Virus record (IMG/VR): IMGVR_UViG_3300033145_000210
Coordinates: 1-47,180 of that record
DNA from: a virus
Length of the DNA: 47,180 bases
Direction: 5' to 3' (one strand)
Below, piece by piece: positions 18,994 to 26,094 of the stretch (position 1 is its first letter; each line of letters starts with the position of its first letter). Under the pieces are notes generated by a model. It made no database searches, was not told the origin of the DNA, and saw only the letters and a list, made by a program, of their open reading frames with translations. Made by a program: the position numbers and the translations under genes.

Positions 18994-19021
18994 ATTATAC
19001 CACAACATCTTGTGTTGTCAA
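18994..19021 (-). promoter_or_regulatory. Late-operon sigma70 promoter with internal palindrome
   Basis: On the minus strand TTGACA (19021-19016) and TATAAT (18999-18994), both perfect, are separated by 16 bp. The spacer and -35 contain an inverted repeat ACAACA / TGTTGT (19002-19007 and 19013-19018), a likely operator. It directs transcription into the small membrane protein, terminase and the whole structural operon. Confidence 0.85.
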
Positions 19022-19030
19022 GCAAAATCC

Positions 19031-19351
19031 CTAATTAGTCTTATCTTCTTTACGTTCAGAAGCTCTTTGATCCAGTTTACAGATTGTAACTGTTTCAATA
19101 GGCTTTAGCCATTTTTTTGCAGCGCTTTTAGCAGTACGTTTTGCTCCAAATGTTGTCGCCAATGCGTCACCGGTATTTAAGTTCATTCCAGTCTTGAGTT
19201 CAAGAACGCACCAACTTTTACCCCTGACACTAAGTTTGAGAACAGCGGGTAGTTTTCCTATATGAGTAGCATCATAGACGAACCGGACCCAATACCCGCT
19301 GTCATCACTATTGTAATAGCGAAACAGCCATTTGTCCCAGTGAACCTTCAT
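19031..19351 (-). CDS. Hypothetical protein, basic C terminus (106 aa)
   Basis: No family recognised. Aromatic beta-rich N-terminal half (WDKWLFRYYNSDDSGYWVRF), then a Lys/Arg-rich region (FGAKRTAKSAAKKWL) that could bind nucleic acid. The start overlaps the preceding stop (ATGA). Last gene of the minus-strand early/middle region; its end lies just before the late promoter. Confidence 0.7.
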   Translation of the reverse strand: MKVHWDKWLFRYYNSDDSGYWVRFVYDATHIGKLPAVLKLSVRGKSWCVLELKTGMNLNTGDALATTFGAKRTAKSAAKKWLKPIETVTICKLDQRASERKEDKTN

Positions 19352-19701
19352 CGGATTTCTCCTTCCCGATTAAACAAAATTGTATACACCCCACGAATTC
19401 TTGGATCAAGCGTTAACAGTGCAGTTATTCCTGAATCACATAGCACTGTGATACGTACTTCACAGCATATACGCAAAACTGCATCATGCGCGATATCCTC
19501 TATGAAATATATCTCACCCCCCTCAGCCGACGCACCAACTTTACCAGCAATAATAGGCAAAGGTGAATCAGAATTATCATCCCATGTAGGAATTAATGTA
19601 CTACATAGAATTTTAGTTCGTTGGACGAAAAGGTCTTTTAATACAGCAAGACACTTTGGGCAATATATGTAGCTAGTAACAAAAGAACCACGTTCACTCA
19701 T
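19348..19701 (-). CDS. Hypothetical Cys-containing protein (117 aa)
   Basis: Contains YCPKC near the N terminus and further cysteines (RICCEV, VLCDSG), so may bind a metal. GGAGG precedes the ATG. No family recognised; coupled to the next gene by a four-base overlap. Confidence 0.65.
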   Translation of the reverse strand: MSERGSFVTSYIYCPKCLAVLKDLFVQRTKILCSTLIPTWDDNSDSPLPIIAGKVGASAEGGEIYFIEDIAHDAVLRICCEVRITVLCDSGITALLTLDPRIRGVYTILFNREGEIR

Positions 19702-19722
19702 TTACTCTTTCACCTCCCTCTC

Positions 19723-19896
19723 CTAGTCCAGCATACCTTTATCAAGCCGCTCAACCGACTTCTCTTCCCCAAACAAAATGAGCCGGAGTAGATCGGACAT
19801 AGTACGTTTGCGCTTAATTGCTCTTTGAGCGAGAGCTTCCATTTCAACGGCAGTCAGCCGGAGTGAGACCACAACTTCTCGTGTATCTGTTGTCAT
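19723..19896 (-). CDS. Ribbon-helix-helix-like DNA-binding protein (57 aa)
   Basis: REVVVSLRLTAVEMEALAQR forms a beta strand plus helix, then KRTMSDLLRLILF the second helix, the MetJ/Arc layout. ATG at 19896 has AAGGAG at good spacing; a longer start at 20001 would lie inside the neighbouring gene and is rejected. A candidate regulator for the promoters or palindromes described elsewhere, but its target is unknown. Confidence 0.7.
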   Translation of the reverse strand: MTTDTREVVVSLRLTAVEMEALAQRAIKRKRTMSDLLRLILFGEEKSVERLDKGMLD

Positions 19897-19900
19897 AAGG

Positions 19901-20428
19901 TTACTCCTTTTCGTTCGGTTTGTAGTTATATGCACGGCAGAATGCGAGAGCTTTAGCTGTTTGAGACTGCTCGATTGCAAGCGTGATAGCTTTAACTTCA
20001 ATCGCTTTACAACGTACCTTTATACCTCTATAATCTGGTTTTTTACCCGCGTCCAGATCGGATAAAGCTGCATCAATCCTACTTGATATACAACTCTGTT
20101 CGGCTTCAGAAAAAGATGCTCGAAACTTTTTTTGTATACTTCGTTCAGCCACGTCGTAAATCAAAAATCGCGTGAGGTCTAACAGATTTACAGTCGCCCA
20201 CGCTAAGCCAAACTCCAGTTCTACAAAAGCCTTTACGCAGTTCTCAGGAGTGACATCAACGCCATCAGGCCATACATCCCGAAACACAGTAGCTTCCTTG
20301 ATATAAGCGCCTGTACTTTTTAACTTTTCAAATGTGATTTTGCCTGTAACTCCAGTTATGTGGTATTTACCCTCGCCTTGAAACTTTGGTTCTTCTCTCT
20401 CCTTCCAACTCCAATTTATTATACTCAT
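19901..20428 (-). CDS. Hypothetical protein (175 aa)
   Basis: Not recognised. A mixed alpha/beta protein with a beta-rich first half (KYHITGVTGKITFEKLKSTG) and a helical acidic/basic second half. GGAG and an ATGA overlap with the upstream gene set the start. It lies in a run of small genes that all read towards the late promoter. Confidence 0.7.
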   Translation of the reverse strand: MSIINWSWKEREEPKFQGEGKYHITGVTGKITFEKLKSTGAYIKEATVFRDVWPDGVDVTPENCVKAFVELEFGLAWATVNLLDLTRFLIYDVAERSIQKKFRASFSEAEQSCISSRIDAALSDLDAGKKPDYRGIKVRCKAIEVKAITLAIEQSQTAKALAFCRAYNYKPNEKE

Positions 20429-20610
20429 TCCTCTGCTCCTTTCATTGAGAATAGGGCTTTATACTTACTGCCTGGAAATTTGGTACGGATAGATGTCACA
20501 AATGAGATACGCTCTAATTCACACAAAAGCCAAAGGTGGTTATTCACCCTTCCGTACTGGCTCCCGAACAGAGTTAGGTCCCAGGTGTTAAGGTACTCGG
20601 TAATTTGCAT
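20425..20610 (-). CDS. Hypothetical small protein (61 aa)
   Basis: No family recognised. Strong Shine-Dalgarno (AAAGGAGG) ahead of the ATG and a four-base overlap with the next gene support it. Rich in aromatic residues (YLNTWDLTLFGSQYG). Confidence 0.6.
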   Translation of the reverse strand: MQITEYLNTWDLTLFGSQYGRVNNHLWLLCELERISFVTSIRTKFPGSKYKALFSMKGAEE

Positions 20611-20614
20611 TCGC

Positions 20615-21085
20615 CTATCCTCCTTTCAGACGGAAAGCTTCTCCCGATGATTGATTTCTTTCATACTCGTTTGTTTTGGTAAGCCATTCAGGCAAAACGG
20701 GATTGCATTTACGGCAACGAGTAAGCTCTTGCCTCATTATCTGTATTTCGATTTCATCCTCAGTGATGTACATCATCCTAGAGTAGGTATCTTTACAATT
20801 CCAACACTGGACCTTCATTCGCCATAGAGATTTGTCCTTTTTAATAGGCTTGGGGCCGATAGCTTTTTTCAGTTCTTGCAGAACATCTTTAGAACCCGGA
20901 ACTACATTCGCAGAGGCTAATAGCTCTTCAGTTAAGTCTCGCATTTGGTCTACATCACCGCTTTTCATAGCAGTAAGTACGTCAGTAGCAAACTTATCAT
21001 ATATTACCGAAGTTGCCTTAACTGCTCGTACTTTCTCATGCACATGACTCATATACAGCATTTTTAGTATATCAGGTATAGGCAT
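20615..21085 (-). CDS. Zinc-ribbon-like protein (156 aa)
   Basis: Helical N-terminal half, then CWNCKDTYSRM and, after about 30 residues, TRCRKCNPVLP: two CxxC knuckles that should bind one zinc. The ATG follows AAAGGAGG. Possibly a nucleic-acid-binding or adaptor protein; no named family. Confidence 0.7.
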   Translation of the reverse strand: MPIPDILKMLYMSHVHEKVRAVKATSVIYDKFATDVLTAMKSGDVDQMRDLTEELLASANVVPGSKDVLQELKKAIGPKPIKKDKSLWRMKVQCWNCKDTYSRMMYITEDEIEIQIMRQELTRCRKCNPVLPEWLTKTNEYERNQSSGEAFRLKGG

Positions 21086-21098
21086 CGTGATCCTCCTT

Positions 21099-21386
21099 TC
21101 AATGAGTTATCAGCCAGTTAATAATCGTCTCCCCGTGGCATCGTTTTGGTGTACACCAGCAATACAGCTTGTGACCACGAAGCGCTAAAACAGCTTCTTT
21201 GAACGCCTTATCTCGGGCGATACGTTCGTAGAAATACGCTTCGTATTTATCGCAGGCTTCATCCCGACTACAATCATCAGTAATAGGAAATTGGTGGTTG
21301 CCAAAGATCGTTTTCCGATCAATCCGAGTAACACTATCTCGTTTCGAGAGTGATATATCACCCAAGTGACCTAACGTCGTTGTCAT
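21099..21386 (-). CDS. DUF4326-like protein (95 aa)
   Basis: The pattern of a fully conserved acidic helix (RDEACDKYEAYFYERIARD) followed by LRGHKLYCWCTPKRCHGETI is the DUF4326 signature. The Cys/His cluster CWC...RCHG suggests metal binding. Members are frequent in phages; their activity is unknown. The ATG at 21386 has GGAGG upstream. Confidence 0.8.
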   Translation of the reverse strand: MTTTLGHLGDISLSKRDSVTRIDRKTIFGNHQFPITDDCSRDEACDKYEAYFYERIARDKAFKEAVLALRGHKLYCWCTPKRCHGETIINWLITH

Positions 21387-21403
21387 TTACTCATTCCTCC
21401 TCT

Positions 21404-21511
21404 CTAAAAACACTCACCACTAATCTGATAAACCGAGAATCTGACAATAGAACTTAGCGGGGCGGCAGCAGCCAAAAAGCCAATGTCTCTAAAAACTTTG
21501 ACGTTAAGCAT
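21404..21511 (-). CDS. Micro-protein (35 aa)
   Basis: A 35-codon reading frame with a very strong ribosome-binding site (AAAGGAGGAAAT before ATG). The peptide has an Ala-rich hydrophobic centre (GFLAAAAPLSS). Function unknown. It fits neatly into the 136-bp gap between its neighbours. Confidence 0.5.
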   Translation of the reverse strand: MLNVKVFRDIGFLAAAAPLSSIVRFSVYQISGECF

Positions 21512-21522
21512 ATTTCCTCCTT

Positions 21523-21762
21523 TCAAATACCACTACCACTCTTTGCTATAACAAGCGCTCCAAGAGCAGCAAGCTTTTCTGAGTCTGCCTTACAGGACCC
21601 ACATATATCAAGAGTTAATGTTTTGTTGCTCGGGTAGCCTGTTTCTTCGAGTAGAGGAATTCGCTCCCATTCATCATCTCTCCGAGCCCCGTGTATACCA
21701 GTTAATTCAACCCCACAAGTGTCGCAGGTAAGAGTGTACATGACTGTGGTTCTAATACTCAT
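21523..21762 (-). CDS. Zinc-knuckle protein (79 aa)
   Basis: LTCDTCGVELTG and, 40 residues later, LDICGSCKADSE form two CxxC knuckles, a four-Cys zinc site. Small zinc-ribbon proteins are common in phage early regions. No specific family assigned. Confidence 0.7.
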   Translation of the reverse strand: MSIRTTVMYTLTCDTCGVELTGIHGARRDDEWERIPLLEETGYPSNKTLTLDICGSCKADSEKLAALGALVIAKSGSGI

Positions 21763-21777
21763 AGTCTGATTCTCCTT

Positions 21778-21969
21778 TCAGTCAACGCTCATGATGTCTT
21801 GCAGGACGTCAAGAATCGCTTCGGCATTGTCGCCACTATTAACCACGATGATTAGTTCTTGGACCCGTATGGGCTTTACCCGGCTGGTCTTGTATGCTGA
21901 TATCGCTGCGGTGAAGGCGCTGATAGCGATAAAAGTAAGCATCACGTAGAAGAAGATCAATTCTTTCAT
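21778..21969 (-). CDS. Small inner-membrane protein (63 aa)
   Basis: The N terminus LIFFYVMLTFIAISAFTAAI is a clear transmembrane helix, followed by a soluble tail of about 40 residues (IIVVNSGDNAEAILDVLQDI). Good Shine-Dalgarno. Possibly a host-takeover or exclusion protein; no family recognised. Confidence 0.65.
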   Translation of the reverse strand: MKELIFFYVMLTFIAISAFTAAISAYKTSRVKPIRVQELIIVVNSGDNAEAILDVLQDIMSVD

Positions 21970-21972
21970 ATC

Positions 21973-22152
21973 TCAATTCTCCTTTACTAACTGTCTCATT
22001 TCATGAATTGCCATACATTCTGGACACTGCGCTCTATGAGCTTTTTGGTATATCCCATGTTCATCATATTGCCTATAATGACGACGCGCCATACTGCGCG
22101 AGTCTTCAAAAGCTTTTATCCATTTGTGTAATTGTTTCTTTGTGATTGTCAT
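21973..22152 (-). CDS. Small Cys/His protein (59 aa)
   Basis: The start chosen at 22152 lies just after a repeated hairpin leader and its GAAAGGAAAA. The peptide is basic, with QCPECMAIHEM near the C terminus (single CxxC). A longer start at 22206 would run through the leader repeat and is less likely. Confidence 0.6.
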   Translation of the reverse strand: MTITKKQLHKWIKAFEDSRSMARRHYRQYDEHGIYQKAHRAQCPECMAIHEMRQLVKEN

Positions 22153-22159
22153 TCGCTTT

Positions 22160-22187
22160 TCCTTTCGGCCAAATGACCCCTTTGCGG
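22160..22187 (-). promoter_or_regulatory. Repeated hairpin leader, copy 1
   Basis: Minus-strand core CCGCAAAGGGGTCATTTGGC then CGAAAGGA directly before the gene starting at 22152. It is the most diverged of five related leaders; the left arm reads GGTCA, which leaves a G-U pair in the stem against TGGCC. Confidence 0.75.
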
Positions 22188-22250
22188 ATTCATCAATATG
22201 CTCCAAGACACATGCGTCAAGGACTCATACCCTTGTTGACTGCTGATCTG

Positions 22251-22451
22251 TCAGCCTAGTCGTTCAATTACCGCAGAGACCGACAACTCAAACACTGGAC
22301 AACTCTCTTCATGCTCTGGAAAGTGCTTATCACAGAAACGAACACAGTCACGATTTCCACAAGGAGTTGCTACAATGCAATCCTCTGTCGAAGCTTTTCC
22401 ACGATTTCGTTTTTTCCAATGCGCGTACATAATCCTTTCACGAATAGTCAT
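22251..22451 (-). CDS. Cys/His-rich small protein (66 aa)
   Basis: Contains ATPCGNRDCVRFCDKHFPEH followed by ESC, a compact cluster likely to bind zinc. The ATG at 22451 follows AAGGAGGAATTAGACTG. The basic N-terminal half (HWKKRNRGK) suggests nucleic-acid contact. Confidence 0.65.
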   Translation of the reverse strand: MTIRERIMYAHWKKRNRGKASTEDCIVATPCGNRDCVRFCDKHFPEHEESCPVFELSVSAVIERLG

Positions 22452-22474
22452 CAGTCTAATTCCTCCTTCTCTGT

Positions 22475-22711
22475 TTAGATAAAATACTTCATATTCTGAA
22501 TCTCTGCGTCCATTTCCTTGTAGTACCATTGCGCAGCGGCAGCGTTGCAAAGGACTGACATGATCGCTTTTGGTAGCGCGTAGCTACCAGCTTCTTGACT
22601 TTCCAGGTCGAGACAACCAGCTTTGAGGAGCTTGTCCAAGTCTTCTTGCATCTGTTTCGTTGTCTTTTCAATCAACTCTTTTGTCAAGGTGTAGCATTGT
22701 AGATCGGTCAT
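22475..22711 (-). CDS. Hypothetical helical protein (78 aa)
   Basis: Helical, with Ala-rich SVLCNAAAAQWYYKEMDAE near the C terminus. Its ATG overlaps the stop of the upstream 54-residue gene (ATGA) and follows AAAGGAGAA. No family recognised. Confidence 0.65.
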   Translation of the reverse strand: MTDLQCYTLTKELIEKTTKQMQEDLDKLLKAGCLDLESQEAGSYALPKAIMSVLCNAAAAQWYYKEMDAEIQNMKYFI

Positions 22712-22872
22712 TTCTTGATTCTCCTTTCAATCCAGTGCTCATGCTCAGGCCAGTCCTTGTTGGCCCTGTCGGCCTGCTCCTGCGCGTCAGCCTTAGTGAA
22801 TAGCGTTGTGTTGCCACCCTCATAGCCGGTTATCTTACTCCTCCACCGGATCACATATTGTTTTTCACTCAT
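22708..22872 (-). CDS. Small hypothetical protein (54 aa)
   Basis: A compact 54-codon frame, overlapping both neighbours by four bases, with GGAGGGAAAG before the ATG. Begins MSEKQYVIRWRSKITGYEGG: a short beta-rich domain with a helical tail ending in basic residues, resembling small phage proteins of unknown function. Confidence 0.65.
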   Translation of the reverse strand: MSEKQYVIRWRSKITGYEGGNTTLFTKADAQEQADRANKDWPEHEHWIERRIKK

Positions 22873-23168
22873 TCGTCTTTCCCTCCTCCCTGGGATGCCT
22901 CAATCTTAGATTGCTCTCTTTCTTGTTGTTTTTGCATGGCTTCATATGGCACCTTCCCTATCCGCCCCGTCCATATGGCGGCGAGGAATGCCGCTATCCA
23001 AAAAACAACTGCAAGCGGTATAAGGTACTCATACATCCTGTCGAGGAACAGACAGCCTTTATCAAGAAGCTCCTCTATCTTGCCAGACACTCTCATTGTC
23101 AGCCTCCCAGTGGTCGAGGGAAGGGTAAGGACTTTCTTGGGAGTGCGCTTCTTTCGCTGCTTGTTCAT
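22869..23168 (-). CDS. Single-pass membrane protein (99 aa)
   Basis: A very basic N terminus (MNKQRKKRTPKKVL) is followed by a transmembrane helix (LIPLAVVFWIAAFLAAIWTG) and a Glu/Gln/Lys-rich probable coiled-coil tail. The AAGGAGG leader is strong. Possibly a host-membrane modifier. Confidence 0.65.
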   Translation of the reverse strand: MNKQRKKRTPKKVLTLPSTTGRLTMRVSGKIEELLDKGCLFLDRMYEYLIPLAVVFWIAAFLAAIWTGRIGKVPYEAMQKQQEREQSKIEASQGGGKDE

Positions 23169-23169
23169 T

Positions 23170-23256
23170 TTATTTATCCTCCTTGATTCGGATGAGCAGA
23201 GCGGCAGCCTTGCGCGCGTCCCCGATAGTGATATACTTCCCGTTTATACCATACAT
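23170..23256 (-). CDS. Micro-protein (28 aa, possibly 47 aa)
   Basis: ATG at 23256 lies seven bases after the previous stop and the frame runs to TAA at 23170, just ahead of the next gene: MYGINGKYITIGDARKAAAL plus a short basic tail. A TTG at 23313 with GGAG upstream would add 19 residues but overlaps the upstream gene. Weak evidence either way. Confidence 0.4.
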   Translation of the reverse strand: MYGINGKYITIGDARKAAALLIRIKEDK

Positions 23257-23260
23257 GGAC

Positions 23261-23455
23261 TTATTGTCGCTTTGCTTCTCGATCGCGCTGATGCTGCTGC
23301 GCTGCTCTCCCAATTTTCTCCGCACATTCTGAGCAGAGGCTAATAGCCACAGGATTCGTAAACATTGGTAGAGATTTGAACAAGCGTACTACTATCGGCT
23401 TGTCCTGTTCGCACTCCGTACACTTTTCGATCTCACTACCTTCGATAAGAAGCAT
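23261..23455 (-). CDS. Four-cysteine zinc-ribbon micro-protein (64 aa)
   Basis: KCTECEQDKP and SLCSECAEKI give two CxxC pairs about 30 residues apart. The start at 23455 is set by the hairpin leader repeat and GAAAGGAAAA just upstream. A longer frame from 23548 would cover that leader and is rejected. Confidence 0.65.
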   Translation of the reverse strand: MLLIEGSEIEKCTECEQDKPIVVRLFKSLPMFTNPVAISLCSECAEKIGRAAQQHQRDREAKRQ

Positions 23456-23464
23456 GTCGTTTTT

Positions 23465-23491
23465 TCCTTTCGGCCAAATGGCCCCTATGCG
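23465..23491 (-). promoter_or_regulatory. Repeated hairpin leader, copy 2
   Basis: CGCATAGGGGCCATTTGGCC followed by GAAAGGA on the minus strand. The palindrome GGCCA-TT-TGGCC sits three bases 5' of the Shine-Dalgarno of the four-cysteine gene. Identical to copy 3 over 27 bp. Confidence 0.85.
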
Positions 23492-23499
23492 ATATTCCT

Positions 23500-24297
23500 C
23501 TACGTTTCCATTGCAAAGAAGTCCATCGGGGCACCACACTGTATGCACAGAACCTTACTCTCTCTAGTCTCTTTGTCCCACTTGATCCGCCAGATCGGAC
23601 CCTTCACGTCCCGGCCGTCCTCTATGTCGTGGAAGCTGTACCCCGCGTCGTAACTATCAAATACAGCAGTGCAGGGCTTTGCTTCAATGGCTTCCACTTC
23701 CAGGAAAAGCAACTGTCCCCGCTCACGATCCGCTATGAATGGGTCGGGGTGTCCTGTGCAAAATACTGTTACATCCACCATTGCACAGTGGAAGTAGTCG
23801 CCTATCATGAATATCTGCGGCGAACCATATCCGCCTCGGAGATCACACCCGCCGTGGACTTGAATTACTACCATGTCCACATCGTCATGTTCAAACTCCC
23901 AATATGCAAAGGGCTGGTCGAGAAGTGTATCCGGGTCTGTCAGTCCGTGATTCGTGACGGTTAGGCCCCGGTGCCTGAAAAACGCCTCAAGCACATCTTC
24001 CCATGCCTCATGCTTCCGCTTCGGATAGTTGGCGAATTTGTGAAGAGCCCTGTTCAACTGTTCACTCTCTTTCGTCAAGTTCAAGTGTGTTCGCATGAAA
24101 TGGTAAAGATTGAGATAAACCGACACGTCACCAAAACTATCAACTGTAACGGATATGGCATCCTCGGCGGGAAAGTCTCTTGACCGATTCCACTGCCAGT
24201 GGCGACCACCGGAACCCCCACTGTCGAGCATATGTGCTCCCGTATCCTCGCAAAGCATCGCTGCTACTCTCCGGTTTAGCTTTTTCTGTATGTCCAT
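23500..24297 (-). CDS. Hypothetical protein (265 aa)
   Basis: Largest unassigned gene in this block. No family recognised. It is acidic and aromatic-rich with several beta segments, and ends VLCIQCGAPMDFFAMET (one CxxC). ATG at 24297 is nine bases after AAAGGAG; a TTG six bases earlier is too close to it. Preceded by hairpin leader copy 3, followed by copy 2. Confidence 0.7.
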   Translation of the reverse strand: MDIQKKLNRRVAAMLCEDTGAHMLDSGGSGGRHWQWNRSRDFPAEDAISVTVDSFGDVSVYLNLYHFMRTHLNLTKESEQLNRALHKFANYPKRKHEAWEDVLEAFFRHRGLTVTNHGLTDPDTLLDQPFAYWEFEHDDVDMVVIQVHGGCDLRGGYGSPQIFMIGDYFHCAMVDVTVFCTGHPDPFIADRERGQLLFLEVEAIEAKPCTAVFDSYDAGYSFHDIEDGRDVKGPIWRIKWDKETRESKVLCIQCGAPMDFFAMET

Positions 24298-24307
24298 GTC
24301 CAATTTC

Positions 24308-24334
24308 TCCTTTCGGCCAAATGGCCCCTATGCG
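24308..24334 (-). promoter_or_regulatory. Repeated hairpin leader, copy 3
   Basis: Same 27-bp core as copy 2, including palindrome GGCCATTTGGCC and AAAGGA, in front of the 265-residue gene. Preceded by GAACCCG; copy 4 shares the ACCCG part of that extension. Confidence 0.85.
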
Positions 24335-24359
24335 GGTTCGTTATTACCCCCTTAAACAA

Positions 24360-24539
24360 TCAGCCCTCTATTTTATTAAGTATTATTTGACACGTTTTGC
24401 AATTACATTCTATGGAAGTGCCATTTTCTATGTCCTCTAAAACCGCATCTTCCGTCGCTTCTGTTATACTCCAAGCTAGTAAATGCACAAGCTCGGCTTT
24501 TGTGAGTTTACGCCATTTCTTTTCACTATTTGTGCTCAT
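24360..24539 (-). CDS. Small Cys-containing protein (59 aa)
   Basis: Begins MSTNSEKKWRKLTKAELVHL and has IECNCKTCQI near the C terminus (three cysteines), perhaps a metal knuckle. AAAGGAGAA precedes the ATG at 24539, as part of hairpin leader copy 4. Not assigned to a family. Confidence 0.65.
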   Translation of the reverse strand: MSTNSEKKWRKLTKAELVHLLAWSITEATEDAVLEDIENGTSIECNCKTCQIILNKIEG

Positions 24540-24548
24540 AACTAATTC

Positions 24549-24575
24549 TCCTTTCGATCAAATGGCCCCTACGCG
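24549..24575 (-). promoter_or_regulatory. Repeated hairpin leader, copy 4
   Basis: CGCGTAGGGGCCATTTGATC then GAAAGGA. Here the TAG inside the repeat is the stop codon of the upstream gene. The right arm reads TGATC, so the hairpin is weakened relative to copies 2 and 3. Confidence 0.8.
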
Positions 24576-24850
24576 GGTTTGTCCACTTCGATTCGCACTG
24601 TTTCAAGGTGTTCGAGTCTGTTTGCGATCTCACGAAACAGCAGCGCAAGGTCGGTAGCACTTCCTGCAAGGTATACGGGAGCTGTCGAGCCTATTTGCTT
24701 GGAGTACACCTCTACCATAGCAGAGGACACCCCTGCCTCAATGTCGATAAACGGGCCGATGGTGACGAATACGCTATGAGCACGCGCCGCCCCGTTTCGA
24801 CCTCTAAACATAATTTCTCGTTCTTGCCCGTCAAGTCTGAAATGTGCCAT
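24569..24850 (-). CDS. Hypothetical protein (93 aa)
   Basis: Alpha/beta protein of unknown function: beta-rich first part (HSVFVTIGPFIDIEAG) and a helix (ATDLALLFREIANRLEHLET). AAAGGAAAAG precedes the ATG. Its stop codon lies inside hairpin leader copy 4. Confidence 0.65.
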   Translation of the reverse strand: MAHFRLDGQEREIMFRGRNGAARAHSVFVTIGPFIDIEAGVSSAMVEVYSKQIGSTAPVYLAGSATDLALLFREIANRLEHLETVRIEVDKPA

Positions 24851-24909
24851 ATCGCTTTTCCTTTCAGTACCCGGTTCCTAGATATGCTGAGCAGAATTGA
24901 CTCATTCTT

Positions 24910-25065
24910 TTACTTATCGTCCCATGTTTCACCTTTCAACTCCCATGCTGTAGTTGAGCCGTCACCGTTGCTTAACTGTCCAGATGTGTTACCATCAGCG
25001 ATAGTTCGCCCGATTTCTTCTAGCACCTCGTCTCTTATAGCTTCTGGAATCTCAATATTACCCAT
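24910..25065 (-). CDS. Small hypothetical protein (51 aa)
   Basis: Begins MGNIEIPEAIRDEVLEEIGR and ends in WELKGETWDDK; helical start with a Trp-rich tail. The ATG follows AAGGAGAATTGAGAC in hairpin leader copy 5. No family assigned. Confidence 0.6.
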   Translation of the reverse strand: MGNIEIPEAIRDEVLEEIGRTIADGNTSGQLSNGDGSTTAWELKGETWDDK

Positions 25066-25075
25066 GTCTCAATTC

Positions 25076-25099
25076 TCCTTCCAGCCAAATGGCTCCTTA
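25076..25099 (-). promoter_or_regulatory. Repeated hairpin leader, copy 5
   Basis: TAAGGAGCCATTTGGCTGGA then AGGA on the minus strand. The palindrome is changed on both arms together (AGCCA / TGGCT), so the stem is kept by compensatory change. This supports a role for the hairpin itself. Confidence 0.75.
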
Positions 25100-25103
25100 C
25101 CTG

Positions 25104-25274
25104 TTATGCTCTCGCCAACTCACTTATTTGAAAATAGCCCGAATAGTCATATTCAGGAACGTCCACAAACCAGACTGGTCGCGCATCGCAGCAGCGCGTC
25201 TCCACTGCATCTGTCCAACCAAAGATGGTTGCTCCGTCAGTCCACCATTTTGGCATAATTACTTTGATCTGCAT
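25104..25274 (-). CDS. Small hypothetical protein (56 aa)
   Basis: Begins MQIKVIMPKWWTDGATIFGW, with RCCDARP in the middle and a Tyr/Asp-rich C-terminal part (DVPEYDYSGYFQ). AAGGAAGGAG precedes the ATG. Its strand-like pattern hints at a compact beta domain; no family assigned. Confidence 0.6.
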   Translation of the reverse strand: MQIKVIMPKWWTDGATIFGWTDAVETRCCDARPVWFVDVPEYDYSGYFQISELARA

Positions 25275-25290
25275 ATCCCGGGCTCCTTCC

Positions 25291-25554
25291 TTACTTTGAG
25301 TATTTCGCCACCACTCGGCATCCCGGATTATTTGTTTTCAAGTCGGCAAGCACCGCTTGCACAAAGACTTTGGGCCTGTCCCAATACATGGTATGGTAAA
25401 TGACATTACTCCCTTTTGTGCTCAATTGCCCTGTGCAGATGCTAGCCGAGCATCCGTCTACCATGAACCGGACAGGTTTACAGCTCTTGCTTATCTCTTT
25501 GGGCAGCGCGTCGAGTTGTTTTAGTGTCAGTGGATTGCATTTCGTCCCGTTCAT
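25291..25554 (-). CDS. Hypothetical protein (87 aa)
   Basis: Mixed alpha/beta protein with several cysteines (KSCKPVRF, DGCSASICTG, GCRVVAKY). GAAAGGACA precedes the ATG at 25554. Function unknown. Confidence 0.6.
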   Translation of the reverse strand: MNGTKCNPLTLKQLDALPKEISKSCKPVRFMVDGCSASICTGQLSTKGSNVIYHTMYWDRPKVFVQAVLADLKTNNPGCRVVAKYSK

Positions 25555-25580
25555 GACCTAGTGTCCTTTCCCTGTCGTTG

Positions 25581-25802
25581 TCATGACTCGTGGCGATTAG
25601 TGACCCACATATCAGGAACCCAACAGACGGTTGAGCTACCGCCCGAAACGCCGGTACAAACCAACCATGCCATCATACCACCAGAGAATCCGACAACCGA
25701 AAGACGCACGGGCTCCGATATTGGGGTAGATTTTACTGTGATTGATTTAATCCAGTACACCATATCCATTGTTTCTTGTACTGCCTCTAGTCCTGTTCGC
25801 AT
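25581..25802 (-). CDS. Small hydrophobic protein (73 aa)
   Basis: ATG at 25802 is preceded by GGGGGG at normal spacing. The mid-region VGFSGGMMAWLVCTGVSGGS is hydrophobic enough for a short membrane helix. No family assigned. Confidence 0.5.
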   Translation of the reverse strand: MRTGLEAVQETMDMVYWIKSITVKSTPISEPVRLSVVGFSGGMMAWLVCTGVSGGSSTVCWVPDMWVTNRHES

Positions 25803-25861
25803 AATCTTACCCCCCAAATGATAATAAGCTTTATTATGTTGCTCCTTACTCGTGTGGGCGA

Positions 25862-26077
25862 TTAGGCTTTACTTTTCCATATCATCCATCGGCCCGCGCA
25901 CTCACAGGTCACGCCTATTGATAATAAGCTAAGGCCCACAGTAGTAGTGGGGAAGTGATGACAGACTCGATTTGTGGAATTAAGCTCAAACACCCGCCCG
26001 CAGTGTGGACATGTAGCTGTGGGTTTGCATATCGCTCCGGGCTTGTGCCGGGTATGTGTCCATACTTGTTTGTTCAT
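25862..26077 (-). CDS. Zinc-ribbon-like protein (71 aa)
   Basis: TCPHCGRVFEL, then RVCHHF and TCECAGRW: several Cys and His spaced as in small zinc ribbons. GGGAGAGAAG precedes the ATG; the leader shares the linker found before two neighbouring genes. Confidence 0.6.
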   Translation of the reverse strand: MNKQVWTHTRHKPGAICKPTATCPHCGRVFELNSTNRVCHHFPTTTVGLSLLSIGVTCECAGRWMIWKSKA

Positions 26078-26094
26078 AGTCTCTTCTCTCCCAA

